From Pseudomonadota bacterium (lineage in GTDB: Bacteria > Verrucomicrobiota > Verrucomicrobiia > Limisphaerales > SXTU01), in assembly GCA_009922615.1 (NCBI GenBank), contig RFVF01000009.1, positions 1 through 64,000 on the forward strand: a DNA stretch of 64,000 nucleotides, given 5' to 3'. The first letter of the stretch is position 1. Each line of letters opens with the position of its first letter. Below the pieces are notes generated by a model, which was not told where the DNA came from, made no database searches, and saw only the letters and a program-made list of their open reading frames with translations. Positions 38,162-47,832 of the stretch are shown piece by piece. A program made the position numbers and the translations under genes.

Positions 38162-38907
38162 GCGAGGCTCCGGTTCAGCGAGGCGAAGAGTTTTGCCTCG
38201 TCCAGACAGCAAACACTCCGACCGCGCCATTCGACCCGGCCCCGACCGGCGGCACCCATGACTTGATCGTCGGGTGCGGGCGCAGGCGCATCGGCGGGCA
38301 GTGCGAGGTGCTGGACGCCGCGCACTTCGGTGACGGGAAAGGCGTAGTGTTCACCGGCGTGACTTACCACGAGCAACCGACCCGATGACTTGCCCGGCAG
38401 GGCAGTGCCCTTGCCGACACCGCGTTCAATGCCCAACAGCCGGCCCACGGACACGCAGGCAAGCAGTTCGCCCCGGACATTCACCACGCCGAGCAGGACG
38501 CCTTCGCGGCGATGCGGCAGGGAGTGAATGGGGCGGCTTTCACCGACTTCCTCCATGACGCCGATGTTGAGTGCGAGCCATTCGTCTCCGATTCGGAAGA
38601 CGAGGAACGGCGTGCCGACGGCGACGCTGGCCGTCTCTTCGGCGAGATGCTCAGTCCATTCCCGCCGGTAGCCGACGGGCGGCCGGGCATCAAGGAAGCG
38701 CATGGCTGCGGCGGCGTAGGTGGGGCAGTTGCGGCAATGCAGATGCGTCTTCAGCTCGGCGCACGAGCCGTTGCCCCAGACGCCGATGTGCTGCCAGCAA
38801 TCCAGCATCGGCCGTGGTGCCTCTGTGGTCACGGCTTGCTTGGTCGCCGCCGGTGCGGCGGGAGTGGTGGCCTCGCTGCGGCGACGGTTTTTGAATTCAG
38901 CGAGCAT
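38158..38907 (-). CDS. CheW-domain adaptor with cysteine-rich N terminus (WspD-like)
   Basis: 249 residues. The N-terminal part contains LDCWQHIGVWGNGSCAELKT followed by HLHCRNCPTYAAAA, the same cysteine pattern as WspD of the Wsp surface-sensing system; the C-terminal 150 residues are a CheW domain (FLVFRIGDEWLALNIGVMEE). It links receptors to the CheA kinase. It overlaps the upstream CheW gene by 11 bases and shares ATGA with the kinase gene. Confidence 0.88.
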   Translation of the reverse strand: MLAEFKNRRRSEATTPAAPAATKQAVTTEAPRPMLDCWQHIGVWGNGSCAELKTHLHCRNCPTYAAAAMRFLDARPPVGYRREWTEHLAEETASVAVGTPFLVFRIGDEWLALNIGVMEEVGESRPIHSLPHRREGVLLGVVNVRGELLACVSVGRLLGIERGVGKGTALPGKSSGRLLVVSHAGEHYAFPVTEVRGVQHLALPADAPAPAPDDQVMGAAGRGRVEWRGRSVCCLDEAKLFASLNRSLA

Positions 38908-39355
38908 CGGCTTCGAGCGTCTGGGTGAAGTAATACACTGCCAGCAGATCGCGCAACTCGGGGCTTAACAGCTTGTCGAGCTGGAGCAGGCGCAGCCGAC
39001 CGCGCGGATCGGGTGCGACGAGCGCATCGCCCACGGAGGTGAATTCCCCCAGGCTCTTGGTCACCAGCTCGGTGGCGTGCTCGGCGATCAGGCCCAGGGG
39101 TTTTTGCGTGCCGGCTTGCGGCTCATGGCGCAGGAGGAGGATGCGTGTGCTGAGGCGGAGGTTCGAGGCGCGACCGAGGGTGAGCAGGCAGAGGTCCAGC
39201 ACCGGCACGGGCTCGCCGCGATAGACGAATTCCCCGGCAGTGCCGACCGGGGCGCCGGCGATTTTCTGCAGTTCCACCATCGCCAGCACCTCGATGACTT
39301 GTGCGGCTTCCAGCGCGTAGCGGTCGGCACCGACTTGGAAGACGAGGAAGAGCAT
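38897..39355 (-). CDS. CheW adaptor (WspB-like)
   Basis: 152 residues made of one CheW domain (LFLVFQVGADRYALEAAQVIEVL, VYRGEPVPVLDL). No kinase or cysteine motif. Third gene of the five-gene chemosensory operon; 20 bases after the receptor gene's stop, overlapping the WspD-like gene by 11. Two different CheW genes between receptor and CheA is the Wsp order. Confidence 0.88.
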   Translation of the reverse strand: MLFLVFQVGADRYALEAAQVIEVLAMVELQKIAGAPVGTAGEFVYRGEPVPVLDLCLLTLGRASNLRLSTRILLLRHEPQAGTQKPLGLIAEHATELVTKSLGEFTSVGDALVAPDPRGRLRLLQLDKLLSPELRDLLAVYYFTQTLEADAR

Positions 39356-39363
39356 CGGGGTGG

Positions 39364-39455
39364 AGAATTCAGGAGTCAGAATTCAGGAGCCAGAAGTGTG
39401 AAGTTACAAGCCGAAGCCAGCTGATACTTCGCCTTCTGGATTCTGAGTTCTCCAT
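39364..39455. repeat. Imperfect palindrome at the end of the receptor gene (GAATTCAGGAGTCA family)
   Basis: Left arm GAATTCAGGAGTCAGAATTC and CAGGAGCCAGAAG; right arm CTTCTGGATTCTGAGTTCTC, its near complement. The disrupted receptor frame runs into it and stops at 39376. Confidence 0.7.
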
Positions 39456-41298
39456 TCTTCATCGTCCTCCCGGCAATTTGAAGCGGGCCACGCCTTCGCG
39501 CAGCGCGTAGGCTGTGCTCTTGAGTTGTTCGATGGCCTGGTTGGACTGGTCGAGTGATTGGTACTTCTTTAGCTCCTGTTGCTTGTATAATTTCTTTGAC
39601 CATCTGCTCGATGTCGTAGGTAGCCACGGCGGTCTGGTCGGCGAGGCGGCGGATCTCGGTGGCGACGACGGAGAAGCCTCGGCCGTATTCGCCGGCTTTC
39701 TCTGCTTCGATGGCGGCGTTGAGGGACAGCAGGTTGGTGCGGTCAGCAATCTTCGTGATGGCGGTGACGACTTGGTTGATGTTGGCGGCTTTTTCGTTGA
39801 GCACGGCCAGTTTGGACTGGATGAGCCCGGCGGCATCCGTGAGCTGAGTCATCGTCTCGCGCATGCGGGAGAGGCCTTCCTGGCCCTTGCTGGCGAGCGC
39901 GGCGGTATCCTCGGCTACTGCGGTGGCGTCTTTCATCATGCTCACCAACTCGAGCGAGGTGGCGGAAATCTCCTTGGCGGTCGCGCCGATCTCGGTGGTG
40001 GTGGCGGCGATCTCGTTGGCCGTGGCCTGCTGCTGTTTGCCGGTGACGGAGATCTGGTTGACCGAGGTGTTGACTTGCAGGCCGGATTTTTGCACTTGCC
40101 CGACGATGTCATTGAGGCTGCGCACCATTCGCTGGAGTGCCCGGAGGAGGTTGCCCATTTCATCGCCACGGTCCTGCGAGGAGACGTTGACGGTCAGGTC
40201 GCCCTCGGCGATCTGGTCGGCGGCCTCGACCACCTCGTCGAGCGGGCCGGTAATGCCGTTGCTGATGAACAAGGCGATAACCAGCACCACCAGCATGCTG
40301 ATCGCGACGATGCCCAGCGTCTTGCCCGCGTCCACGTAGAATTTCTCGATGCGTTTCTTGAACTCCTCGTCGAGGGCGAGGCTGACCTTGTCCTCCAGGC
40401 GCAGCACCGTCACGGCGGCTTGCGTGAGCGTGTCGTGATATTCCTTCGCCGCCGCAACGGCACCCTGTTGTTTGAGCGTGGAGCGGACCAGCTTGGCGGC
40501 CTCGTCCACGGCCCGGCGGGCGTTGCCAAACTCCGAGTCGAAGCGTGGCTTGAGCGAGAAGTGGGCGCGCATCAACGCGTCTACCGTTGAGAACAGCGTG
40601 CCCTCGGAACTGGTGAGGGCGGACTCGATCCGTATGACGTTGCGTTCCAGCTCTTCGAACTCGATTTTCTGGTTTTCGGTTTTGGCCACGACGCTGCCCC
40701 GCGAAGCCAGGCCGTTGCAAATCCCGCGGGCGTTGGAAAGCGCCTCCAGCAGGTCCGGCCCGCGCCACTGCAAGGCCGCCGTGAGCTGCTGGGCCGCCTC
40801 GCTGACGGTGTCGTCGCTTAGTTTCGATTTGTCGCCGATGAAGACCAGCAAGGCCCGCGTTTCAGCAATCAGTCGGGAACGATCTTCATAGGCCAGCGAG
40901 GGAATGTCATAAGGCGGATGCTTGAACGCGTTCTGGATCTGGCTCTGGAGCTTGCTCCATTGATACTCCAACCCTTGGATCTGCTCGCAAGCCGGCCCGA
41001 TCACCTCATCTGCGCTCTTCATCGCCAGTTGCACAACGCCGGGCTGTTGTTCGAACAGCGGGCGAAGGACCAGGTTGGTGTTGGCGACGGCATGGCCAAG
41101 GTCACGGTAGATTTGCAACTCGTGAAAAAGTTTGAGCAGCCGGGGCTGGATGCTGACGCCGATGATTTCCTCCTTGGCATGACCGAGGTCGCGCTTGGCC
41201 TTGACGAAGAACAGGTCGTAAACGACGACGGTGGCAAAGGGCAGGGCGAAAAGGAGGCCCAAGAGCAAAAGCTTTTGCCGGACTTTGAATTTTTTCAT
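39376..41298 (-). CDS. Methyl-accepting chemotaxis protein with damaged C terminus (WspA-like)
   Basis: Membrane receptor: N-terminal transmembrane helix ([22 protein letters not shown]), periplasmic domain to about residue 325, second helix, HAMP ([20 protein letters not shown]) and signalling domain with the hairpin tip [20 protein letters not shown]. After DIEQMVKE the text no longer matches: a low-GC patch (39550-39605) follows and the conserved end [22 protein letters not shown] is found in another frame (stop at 39459). About 60 residues of the signalling domain that the neighbouring receptor still has are missing. The open frame instead runs into a repeat and stops at 39376. Signalling by this copy is doubtful unless the sequence has an error. 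Confidence 0.8.
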   Translation of the reverse strand: MKKFKVRQKLLLLGLLFALPFATVVVYDLFFVKAKRDLGHAKEEIIGVSIQPRLLKLFHELQIYRDLGHAVANTNLVLRPLFEQQPGVVQLAMKSADEVIGPACEQIQGLEYQWSKLQSQIQNAFKHPPYDIPSLAYEDRSRLIAETRALLVFIGDKSKLSDDTVSEAAQQLTAALQWRGPDLLEALSNARGICNGLASRGSVVAKTENQKIEFEELERNVIRIESALTSSEGTLFSTVDALMRAHFSLKPRFDSEFGNARRAVDEAAKLVRSTLKQQGAVAAAKEYHDTLTQAAVTVLRLEDKVSLALDEEFKKRIEKFYVDAGKTLGIVAISMLVVLVIALFISNGITGPLDEVVEAADQIAEGDLTVNVSSQDRGDEMGNLLRALQRMVRSLNDIVGQVQKSGLQVNTSVNQISVTGKQQQATANEIAATTTEIGATAKEISATSLELVSMMKDATAVAEDTAALASKGQEGLSRMRETMTQLTDAAGLIQSKLAVLNEKAANINQVVTAITKIADRTNLLSLNAAIEAEKAGEYGRGFSVVATEIRRLADQTAVATYDIEQMVKEIIQATGAKEVPITRPVQPGHRTTQEHSLRAARRRGPLQIAGRTMKNGELRIQKAKYQLASACNFTLLAPEF

Positions 41299-41310
41299 GG
41301 CCGGGCGGGA

Positions 41311-42918
41311 TCAGGTTTTGAGTTTGAAACGGGCGGCCCGCTCTTGCATGCGCCGGGCGGTGGACTCGAACTGGTCCATCGTGCCCCAGGCTTGCCGTTG
41401 GGCATCAGTGGTGGCCCGGGAGAAGTCTCCGAACTTCGTGGTGGCCTCGGAGATTTGCCGGGCACTGTCGGTCTGCGCGTTCATGGTGGTGTTGACGGAT
41501 TCGATCTGCGGCGTGATGGCCTGCACATGCTGCAGCACGCGGTCCAACTGCTCGCTCACCTTCTGCACGTCGCCCACGCCTTGACGCACTTCGTCGGCAA
41601 ATTTGTCCATGCCCATCACGCCGGCGGTCACGGCGGACTGCATCTCGCGGACCATTTGCTCGATGTCTTCGGCGGCCACGGCGGTCTGGTCTGCCAGCCG
41701 TTGGATTTCCGTGGCGACGACCGCAAAGCCACGGCCGTATTCACCGGCCTTCTCGGCCTCGATGGCGGCATTGAGCGAAAGCAGGTTCGTCTGGTCGGCC
41801 ACCTTGGCCATCGTGGTGATGACCTGGCTGATGTTCGCGGCCTTTTCGTTAAGAATGCCCAGCTTGGCGTTGATGCCGTCGGCCGCGCGGTGAATGGCCT
41901 CGATGGTCTGGCTCATGTGCTTGAGCCCGATGCGGCTGGAGTCGGTGAGCATCGCCGTCTGGTCGGCAACGAGGGAGACGGAGTGCACGGAGCGGGACAG
42001 CTCACCGGCGGTGTTGAGCACGCGCCGGGCGGACGCGGCGAGGTGGATCGCAAGCGTCTCCATTTCCGAGACGTGCTGTTTGCTGGTGCCCAGCGCGGCT
42101 CCCAAGGTGTTGTTCACCGTGAGCACCTCGCCGCTGGACTGGCGGAAATGTCCGGCGAGTTCCGCCAGCTCGGCCCCCAGCCGGTTCAAGCTCTCGGCCA
42201 GCAAAGTGCATTCGTTACGCTCGGAAAGTTCGATCGGCTGGTCCAGCACGCCGCTGCGCAACCGGTCCACGCCCTGCCAGAGAGCTTGCAATGAATTGGT
42301 GAACGCCACCTCCGTCCGCCGGGCAAGAAGTGCCCCCGTGGCCACCAGCAGAAACGCCGCGCCCGCCGCCCAGAGCAGAACCCGGTGCCAGTCCAGCTCG
42401 GCCGCGCCGATCCTTCCCGTGTGGTTGACTAGTTCGTCGAGCAATTGCTCCTGCCGCCGCCGCGCCGGCAAATATTTTTCGGTGTATTCCGTCCGCGCCT
42501 GCGCCGGGTTCGTCAACACCAGCGTGAGCACCCGGTCGGCAATGACATTGAGCTCGCGCGTTTCCTGATCGCTGATGTCCTCCAGCGCGGAGCGCAGCGC
42601 GTCCGGCTGGCTCCGCAGCAGCGTCCGCAACTCGCCAATGGTGCGGGCCAGATCGTCGCTGGCCCTGCGCTTGCGGTCGCGCTCCGTCTGGCTTTGCGGC
42701 TCCAGCAACACCCCCAGCAGCGCCTCGCCCGTTTGCAAAGTCGCCAGCCGCAGCCGCTCCGCCATCGTCGCCGCCTGGCCCCGGATCCGCTCCGCCGCGA
42801 ACTGCCGCTCCACGGACCACCAGCCCTGACTCGCCACCACCACGCCGCACAGCACCGCGACCAGGCACACCGCCCCGAAGCCCGTGCGCAGCCGTTGAAT
42901 GAGCGTGATGGTTTTCAT
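41311..42918 (-). CDS. Methyl-accepting chemotaxis protein
   Basis: 535-residue receptor, first gene of the chemosensory operon. Start ATG at 42918 ([20 protein letters not shown]) gives an N-terminal membrane helix, a periplasmic domain (about 35-185), a second helix ([20 protein letters not shown]) and a signalling domain with the conserved tip [20 protein letters not shown]. The frame is open upstream to 43500 but that part reads the other strand's lipoprotein gene. It ends 12 bases before the next receptor. No C-terminal methyltransferase tether is seen. Confidence 0.92.
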   Translation of the reverse strand: MKTITLIQRLRTGFGAVCLVAVLCGVVVASQGWWSVERQFAAERIRGQAATMAERLRLATLQTGEALLGVLLEPQSQTERDRKRRASDDLARTIGELRTLLRSQPDALRSALEDISDQETRELNVIADRVLTLVLTNPAQARTEYTEKYLPARRRQEQLLDELVNHTGRIGAAELDWHRVLLWAAGAAFLLVATGALLARRTEVAFTNSLQALWQGVDRLRSGVLDQPIELSERNECTLLAESLNRLGAELAELAGHFRQSSGEVLTVNNTLGAALGTSKQHVSEMETLAIHLAASARRVLNTAGELSRSVHSVSLVADQTAMLTDSSRIGLKHMSQTIEAIHRAADGINAKLGILNEKAANISQVITTMAKVADQTNLLSLNAAIEAEKAGEYGRGFAVVATEIQRLADQTAVAAEDIEQMVREMQSAVTAGVMGMDKFADEVRQGVGDVQKVSEQLDRVLQHVQAITPQIESVNTTMNAQTDSARQISEATTKFGDFSRATTDAQRQAWGTMDQFESTARRMQERAARFKLKT

Positions 42919-43057
42919 GCCGGGAACCGGCGCGAACGCGTTGGAAACAACTTCATCACTGGCTAGAATCAGGCCGGCTACGGTGCGATTTCTGTGCGAC
43001 GAGCGTAATTCATCAACCTTCGGAAACAAGCCCAGACTCGGCGAGGCCAATGGCCGC

Positions 43058-43086
43058 TTGCCTGTAAACCAACGTAGTGATACCAA
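43058..43086 (+). promoter_or_regulatory. Possible promoter of the lipoprotein gene (TTGCCT-N17-TACCAA)
   Basis: TTGCCT (43058-43063), 17-base spacer, TACCAA (43081-43086). It lies downstream of the longest possible start (42899), so it argues for the shorter protein beginning near 43133. Confidence 0.45.
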
Positions 43087-43132
43087 CGCGATCGTCGCCC
43101 CACCCACACGCACCCCCCACGCCAAACCCGCT

Positions 43133-44293
43133 GTGCTCAGGAACCTTCCTCCCCCTCCTAGCCCGTGGCTGGCACCGTTTGGCCGGCTCGTGCTCGCTGC
43201 GGTCATGCTGCTTCCCGGCTGCGCCGCGAGCCGCGCGACCGGCGAAGCCCCGACCGGCCTCGTCGCGAAGTGGTGGCAGGCGAAGAAAGCTCCCGTAGGA
43301 GACGACGTGAGGAAGCTTCGTTCTTTCCAGACGCCAGACATAAAACTCCAGACCCCGCCCGCCAGTGAGAGACTCATCACCTCGTCATATACGGCATTGG
43401 AGGCCGAGTTGGAGAGCGCAAACGAGCAGCGGGAGAAACGCGTGGCAGAAGTCTTGAAGAAGTGGAACGAGTCGCCACGCGCTGCCTTGCCCGTCCCCAA
43501 CCCCTACGCCAGGACCAACACCCAATCCCCATTCATCACGCACTCCAGCAAGGGTGCGCAGCGCATCAACCGTAAGCTGGGGGAAATTGTATTGCCCGAG
43601 GTTCACTTCGACGCCGTGCCGCTCGTCGGCGTGGTGCAGCGGCTCATCGAGGAGGCAAAGAAGTTCGATCCGGAGCAAAAGGGCCTGAACTTCCTCATCA
43701 ACGACGTCGCGCCCGCTGCGCCGTTGCTCGACGCCGCCGGCAATCCGGTGCCTGTCGCGCGGCCCGTGGCCTTGAGCGAGGGCCTCGTGCGCGTGACGCA
43801 GCCGCTCAAGAACCTCACGCTGCGGCAGGCGCTGGATGTCATCTGCAAAACCGCCGAGCTGCCTACGCAGTTCAGCGTGGAGGAATACGCCATCGTTTTC
43901 ATCCCGCGCGGGCCGGTGGCCTACTACTCGCGGATATTTCGCGTGAATCCGGACACGTTCATCCAAGGCTTGCAAGGCGTGGTGGGCAACCCGGTGCTGG
44001 GCGTCACGGTTGGCGGCAACAACGCTGCCGGGGCCATCGGACAGAATCAGCCTGCCACCGTCCCGGCCACGCAGCGCACACCGGCGGAGGCCAACGCACT
44101 CGTCCGGCAGTTCTTCCTGTCCGCTGGCGTCACCGCCCTCGGCGCGACGAACGGCAGCACGCGCGTGACGTTCAATCCGGAGAACGGCCTCATCCTCGTG
44201 CGCGGCACGACCAACGACCTTCGCGTCATCGAGCAGGCAATTCAGAAGGTGCAACCTAATATTTCGTTGCCCAGCGCGCCGACGAGAAAATAG
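43133..44293 (+). CDS. Lipoprotein with secretin-like N domains
   Basis: About 386 residues. The signal sequence ends in a lipobox, LPGCAAS, so it is probably lipidated. A coiled stretch ([20 protein letters not shown]) is followed by an STN-like segment ([21 protein letters not shown]) and an N1-like fold ([27 protein letters not shown]) of the kind found in secretins, but no channel-forming domain follows. Similar stand-alone proteins are frequent in this phylum and lack a known role. GTG at 43133 is my best start; earlier in-frame codons lie upstream of the likely promoter. Confidence 0.65.
   Translation: MLRNLPPPPSPWLAPFGRLVLAAVMLLPGCAASRATGEAPTGLVAKWWQAKKAPVGDDVRKLRSFQTPDIKLQTPPASERLITSSYTALEAELESANEQREKRVAEVLKKWNESPRAALPVPNPYARTNTQSPFITHSSKGAQRINRKLGEIVLPEVHFDAVPLVGVVQRLIEEAKKFDPEQKGLNFLINDVAPAAPLLDAAGNPVPVARPVALSEGLVRVTQPLKNLTLRQALDVICKTAELPTQFSVEEYAIVFIPRGPVAYYSRIFRVNPDTFIQGLQGVVGNPVLGVTVGGNNAAGAIGQNQPATVPATQRTPAEANALVRQFFLSAGVTALGATNGSTRVTFNPENGLILVRGTTNDLRVIEQAIQKVQPNISLPSAPTRK
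43326..43357. repeat. In-frame CCAGAC-type repeat in the lipoprotein gene
   Basis: Units TCCAGACGCCAGACAT and ACTCCAGACC are translated [13 protein letters not shown] just after the lipobox region. It is the same kind of short degenerate repeat as in other genes of the window. Confidence 0.45.
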
Positions 44294-44422
44294 CCCGCAA
44301 GAGACAACGCCTTCTGCTTCACGCAAACTCGTGGCGGATGCGGACGAGACGGAAGTTTTCACCGGCAACCATCAAGGTGACGATCAATGTTATCGGCGCA
44401 GGACGGAAGCGTGAGAGACGAA

Positions 44423-44641
44423 TCAGGCCTCCGGCTTGTCCAGATGCTCGCCCGGCGGCAACTCGTCGAAGCCCTTGAAGTGCTCTGGCCGCAACGGCTC
44501 GGAGACGACATGCTCCTCGCTGAACCACTTGCCCAGATCCACTAGCTTGCACCGCTTGGAACAAAAGGGGCCGAACGGCGTGGCGAACCAATCGCCAGCC
44601 TTCTTGCACGACGGGCACTTGATGTTCTTTGGCGTGCTCAT
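44423..44641 (-). CDS. yacG: YacG-type zinc-ribbon protein (DNA gyrase inhibitor family)
   Basis: 72-residue zinc protein with CPSCKKAG and CSKRCKLVDLGKWF, the family signature. In E. coli YacG blocks gyrase; in this phylum the role is untested. ATG at 44641 overlaps the stop of the upstream gene (ATGA), so it is translated with it. The 129-base gap to the lipoprotein stop holds nothing clear. Confidence 0.9.
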   Translation of the reverse strand: MSTPKNIKCPSCKKAGDWFATPFGPFCSKRCKLVDLGKWFSEEHVVSEPLRPEHFKGFDELPPGEHLDKPEA

Positions 44642-45741
44642 CGGAAGGAAAGCTCTGGCGTGCGCAGCCACACGCCCGGCTGCGCGGCGGTCTGGCGGCA
44701 GGCGTCGAGTAAACCGGCCGTGAGCAGGCTGCGCTGTGCGGGCCAGGGCGGCATGCCGGTGCGAAAGAAGTCTTCGAGCGTCGCGGCAAGCTGGCTGTAG
44801 TGCTCCTGCGCCGGAACGGGTGCGCGCAAGAGCTGCGCTGAAATGTTGTTCCCGTCCGCGAGGCGCACGGCGAAGTTGAAGTCCGCCACGACCCCGTCGA
44901 GCGCGAGCAACGTGGTGCGCACGCCGTCGGTGTGCTCGATCAACCAACCGCGCGGGTTCGTGGCGAGCTTTGGCACGAGGCCGAGGCCGACCAAGTCCTG
45001 CGTGCGTCCGTCCAGAATCGTGTCTCCTTGCGGCGAGTCGGAACGCGACAGCGCCGCGGAGAGCAGCGGCCAGGACCACTCGCGGCGGTCGCCTGCCCGC
45101 CAGAGTTCGCGGCCTGAGAGGAACTTCACCTGACGCACTCCGTGCTCGCCGCCGGCACGATGTTCCAGCACGGGCAGCAGTCCGTCGAGGGCGTGCAGCT
45201 CAGCGAGCGGTGACGCGCCTTGCACGACGATGAGCGCCTCGTCCACTGGTGCGTTCACGGGCAAATCCACCTGCGGCAAGCGCCACGTCGTCGGCAGTGT
45301 GGTGCCGGAGGCGAGCGTGACCTGACGGGCGGCGGCCAGTGCGACCACGGTGCGCGCGGCCGCGAGGTTCGTCGCAAGTGCGCCGAAGACGAAGCAGGGC
45401 GTGCCGGGCTTGGCATGAGTTAGCGTAGCGGTGAGCTGGGCGTCGGCGGGCGTGGTAGCGTCGGCGCGGGGCATGAGGACGATCGCATCTGCATCGCGGA
45501 CAGCGGTAGGGAGGTCCGTGAGTTGCAGGCCAACGTTGGCCGTTCGCGCGCGGAGCAGTTCGGTCGCGGTGGACGGCGACAGGAAGTCGCCGGCACGAGC
45601 GACGGTGATGCGGACACCGTCAAGTTTGTGGAACGCGCCGGCACGTCGGTAGCCGAGGAGGAAGCGGTCGAGGAGTTGTTGTGCGGGGGTTTGCAGCGCG
45701 AAGTCGGCGAGGACGAAGGCGATTTGGTGGAGCGGTTTCAT
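44638..45741 (-). CDS. Unknown protein, paralogue of its upstream neighbour
   Basis: 367 residues, no signal peptide, no recognised family. It aligns by eye with the next gene upstream: LPTTWRLPQVDLPVNAPVDE against LPVTWRIPAVEVPLGTPLVE, then HRAGGEHGVRQVKFLSGRELWR against RRAGGEVGVKSVQAFKNDAVWR, and the ends LLTAGLLDA against YLTTGMTLF. The two genes touch without a gap, suggesting a tandem duplication that diverged. Only the upstream copy carries an export signal. Confidence 0.65.
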   Translation of the reverse strand: MKPLHQIAFVLADFALQTPAQQLLDRFLLGYRRAGAFHKLDGVRITVARAGDFLSPSTATELLRARTANVGLQLTDLPTAVRDADAIVLMPRADATTPADAQLTATLTHAKPGTPCFVFGALATNLAAARTVVALAAARQVTLASGTTLPTTWRLPQVDLPVNAPVDEALIVVQGASPLAELHALDGLLPVLEHRAGGEHGVRQVKFLSGRELWRAGDRREWSWPLLSAALSRSDSPQGDTILDGRTQDLVGLGLVPKLATNPRGWLIEHTDGVRTTLLALDGVVADFNFAVRLADGNNISAQLLRAPVPAQEHYSQLAATLEDFFRTGMPPWPAQRSLLTAGLLDACRQTAAQPGVWLRTPELSFR

Positions 45742-47067
45742 TTAGCGTCTCCAGAAATGCGGTCCCGGCGTTGGCTGGTAGCGAATGTGCAGGTCGGGGG
45801 TGGCGAGCTGCGCGCCGTCGGCGTAGAGCGAGTCCACAGCGAAAAGCGTCATGCCGGTGGTGAGGTAGTTGCGCTCGATGGGCCAGGCGGTTTGGCCGGT
45901 CAGGACCATTTGCTCGATGTGATTTACCAGCGGGCCGAAGAAGCTGGCGAGCGTGGACATTGTCGGCGGCATGGGCAGAAACATCAGCGTGGAAAGCACG
46001 TCACCAGACTGCGTGAGGCCAGCGTAGGTGAAGTCGTTGAGCGCGGCGGTGTCGCGGCTGAAGGTGGTGCCGGTGCCGTTGAAGTGGAAGATGGTCGTGC
46101 GGAAGCCGTCGCGGTGCTCGAAGACGTAGGCAATCGCGAACGGGCTGACGCGTTTGAGATGTTCGATGCTTGGCTCGGCGAAGGTGTAGCTTGGCAAGGG
46201 CGCGAGCGTCTGGCTGCGGTTCAGCGCGGCGAGGCAGAGCTTGCGCGTGGACTCACGCTCGCCGAGCAAGCGCCAGACGGCGTCGTTCTTGAAGGCTTGA
46301 ACGGACTTCACGCCGACTTCGCCGCCCGCCCGTCGTTCGCTCATGCACTGCGCGGTCTCGATGGTGTGGATGTCGTAATAGCCGTGGTGGCCGTAGCCCA
46401 CACCGACGCTTTCGACGAGCGGCGTGCCGAGGGGAACTTCAACGGCCGGTATGCGCCACGTCACCGGAAGCGACGAGCCGGCCATGAGCGGGAAGCCGAG
46501 GCGCTGCGCGTCGCCGTAAGTCTCCTGCGCCTCACGCCAGTCCATCGCGAAGTGCTTGTCCTGAAAGACGGGCACGGAGGCGTTCGTGCGCTCGAAGGTT
46601 TTGACCACGTCCTTGAAGAAGCGGAAGCGCGGGTAGAGCGGCTGGCCCTTGGCGTCGCGCGGATAGTCGCCGTGCTCGCCGACAATGAGCACGCCGTCTA
46701 CCGCGAGCCGCTTGGTGCCGAGCGTGAGGGCCTCGGCGATGGTTGGGCAAAGCCGCACGCCGTGGCGCTTGCTGCGCTCGCGGCTGGTGTCGGTCTCGGG
46801 GAACTGCTCGACATAGAGGGAAACGAGTTCGAGCGGCGACGTGTGGTGTTCGCCGTGCCAGCCGTAGCCCTCGAGCAACCGGTCAACGAAGTGCTGCCCA
46901 TGGGAGAACTTGCGGACGATGGTGGTGATGAGCGCGACGCGCTTGCGCTTGGCCGGATGACGATCGGCGGCCGAGCCCACCGACGGCAGGAGGGCGACGC
47001 CCGTCGCTCCGGTCAGCGCACCGGTGAACTGGCGGCGAGACCACGGATTGGGTTGGCGACTGGGCAC
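45742..47067 (-). CDS. Tat-exported unknown protein, paralogue of downstream neighbour
   Basis: 441 residues with a twin-arginine signal (WSRRQFTGALTGATGVALLP). Text such as RVALITTIVRKFSHGQHFVD and GVLIVGEHGDYP suggests a Rossmann-like start, and RMHGYYDIHTIE-like stretches follow (HHGYYDIHTIETAQCMSERR), but I do not recognise the family. The relation to the downstream 367-residue protein is clear over the C-terminal half. Stop and next ATG are directly adjacent, so the pair plus yacG form one unit. Confidence 0.68.
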   Translation of the reverse strand: MPSRQPNPWSRRQFTGALTGATGVALLPSVGSAADRHPAKRKRVALITTIVRKFSHGQHFVDRLLEGYGWHGEHHTSPLELVSLYVEQFPETDTSRERSKRHGVRLCPTIAEALTLGTKRLAVDGVLIVGEHGDYPRDAKGQPLYPRFRFFKDVVKTFERTNASVPVFQDKHFAMDWREAQETYGDAQRLGFPLMAGSSLPVTWRIPAVEVPLGTPLVESVGVGYGHHGYYDIHTIETAQCMSERRAGGEVGVKSVQAFKNDAVWRLLGERESTRKLCLAALNRSQTLAPLPSYTFAEPSIEHLKRVSPFAIAYVFEHRDGFRTTIFHFNGTGTTFSRDTAALNDFTYAGLTQSGDVLSTLMFLPMPPTMSTLASFFGPLVNHIEQMVLTGQTAWPIERNYLTTGMTLFAVDSLYADGAQLATPDLHIRYQPTPGPHFWRR

Positions 47068-47157
47068 GGAGGGTAATTACCCGAGAGTCTGGGCGATGCC
47101 AACCGGAAACCCGCTGCTCCGCCAGTGTGGGTGAAGATAGAGGGCGGTGACTAAAGG

Positions 47158-47187
47158 TTCGACACCTCGCCCCCGCGCGATTAACCT
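47158..47187 (+). promoter_or_regulatory. Promoter of aroQ (TTCGAC-N18-TAACCT)
   Basis: TTCGAC (47158-47163), 18-base spacer, TAACCT (47182-47187), nine bases before the ATG at 47197; predicted leader is only a few bases. Confidence 0.4.
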
Positions 47188-47196
47188 CTCGACTCC

Positions 47197-47631
47197 ATGA
47201 ACATCCTGTTCTTGAACGGCCCAAACTTGAATCTCCTAGGCCAGCGCCAGCCGGAGATCTACGGTCGCACAACCCTTGCTGACATTGAGGCCATGCTCCG
47301 CCAGCAAGCGGCCAAGGCGGGAGTGACAATGGATTTCCGCCAATCGAATACCGAAGGCGAGCTGGTGACTTGGGTTCAGCAGGCACGGGGAGCTTTTGAC
47401 GTTATCGTCATTAACGCCGCCGCCTACACCCATACCAGTGTCGCGCTGCGGGATGCCATATCGGCGGTGGCGGTTCCTACGATTGAGATTCACTTGTCGA
47501 ACATTCATTCTCGGGAAGAGTTCCGGCACCGGTCACTTATCGCGGGCGTCTGCAAAGGCCAGATCGCTGGTTTTGGTGAAAACTCCTACTATTTGGCGCT
47601 TCAAGCCGCTTTACAGTTAAAGTCAGCTTGA
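47197..47631 (+). CDS. aroQ: Type II 3-dehydroquinate dehydratase
   Basis: Dehydrates 3-dehydroquinate to 3-dehydroshikimate in the shikimate pathway, as a dodecamer in the cytosol. 144 residues; the start LFLNGPNLNLLGQRQPEIYG with the catalytic loop tyrosine, FRQSNTEGELVTWVQ, INAAAYTHTSVALRDA and EIHLSNIHSREEFRHRS are all typical. First of a plus-strand group with accB and accC, though those have their own promoter. Confidence 0.97.
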   Translation: MNILFLNGPNLNLLGQRQPEIYGRTTLADIEAMLRQQAAKAGVTMDFRQSNTEGELVTWVQQARGAFDVIVINAAAYTHTSVALRDAISAVAVPTIEIHLSNIHSREEFRHRSLIAGVCKGQIAGFGENSYYLALQAALQLKSA

Positions 47632-47695
47632 GGCCCGATTTTTCAAGAGATTAGGTTCAAGTTTAACCTGGCTTTTTTCCGTGGCGAATGTCCGC

Positions 47696-47724
47696 TTGAC
47701 GCATTGGCGTGCGCTCTCTACGCT
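47696..47724 (+). promoter_or_regulatory. Promoter of accBC (TTGACG-N17-TACGCT)
   Basis: TTGACG (47696-47701), 17-base spacer, TACGCT (47719-47724), about 110 bases before accB. Here, unlike most promoters in the window, a leader with a Shine-Dalgarno (GGGAGG at 47822-47827) follows. Confidence 0.55.
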
Positions 47725-47832
47725 CCGCCCCCACTGAAATGTTGCAGGCAGTCAGGCCGAGCCGAACTGTCCTTAACCTAGCATGAGCCGAAGCTCGCAA
47801 ACCAACCTAAATCTCTCAACTGGGAGGACCCT

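Noticed and set aside
42899-43132. Longer N terminus for the lipoprotein
   Set aside because: It overlaps the receptor start on the other strand, has no export signal, and a likely promoter lies inside it.
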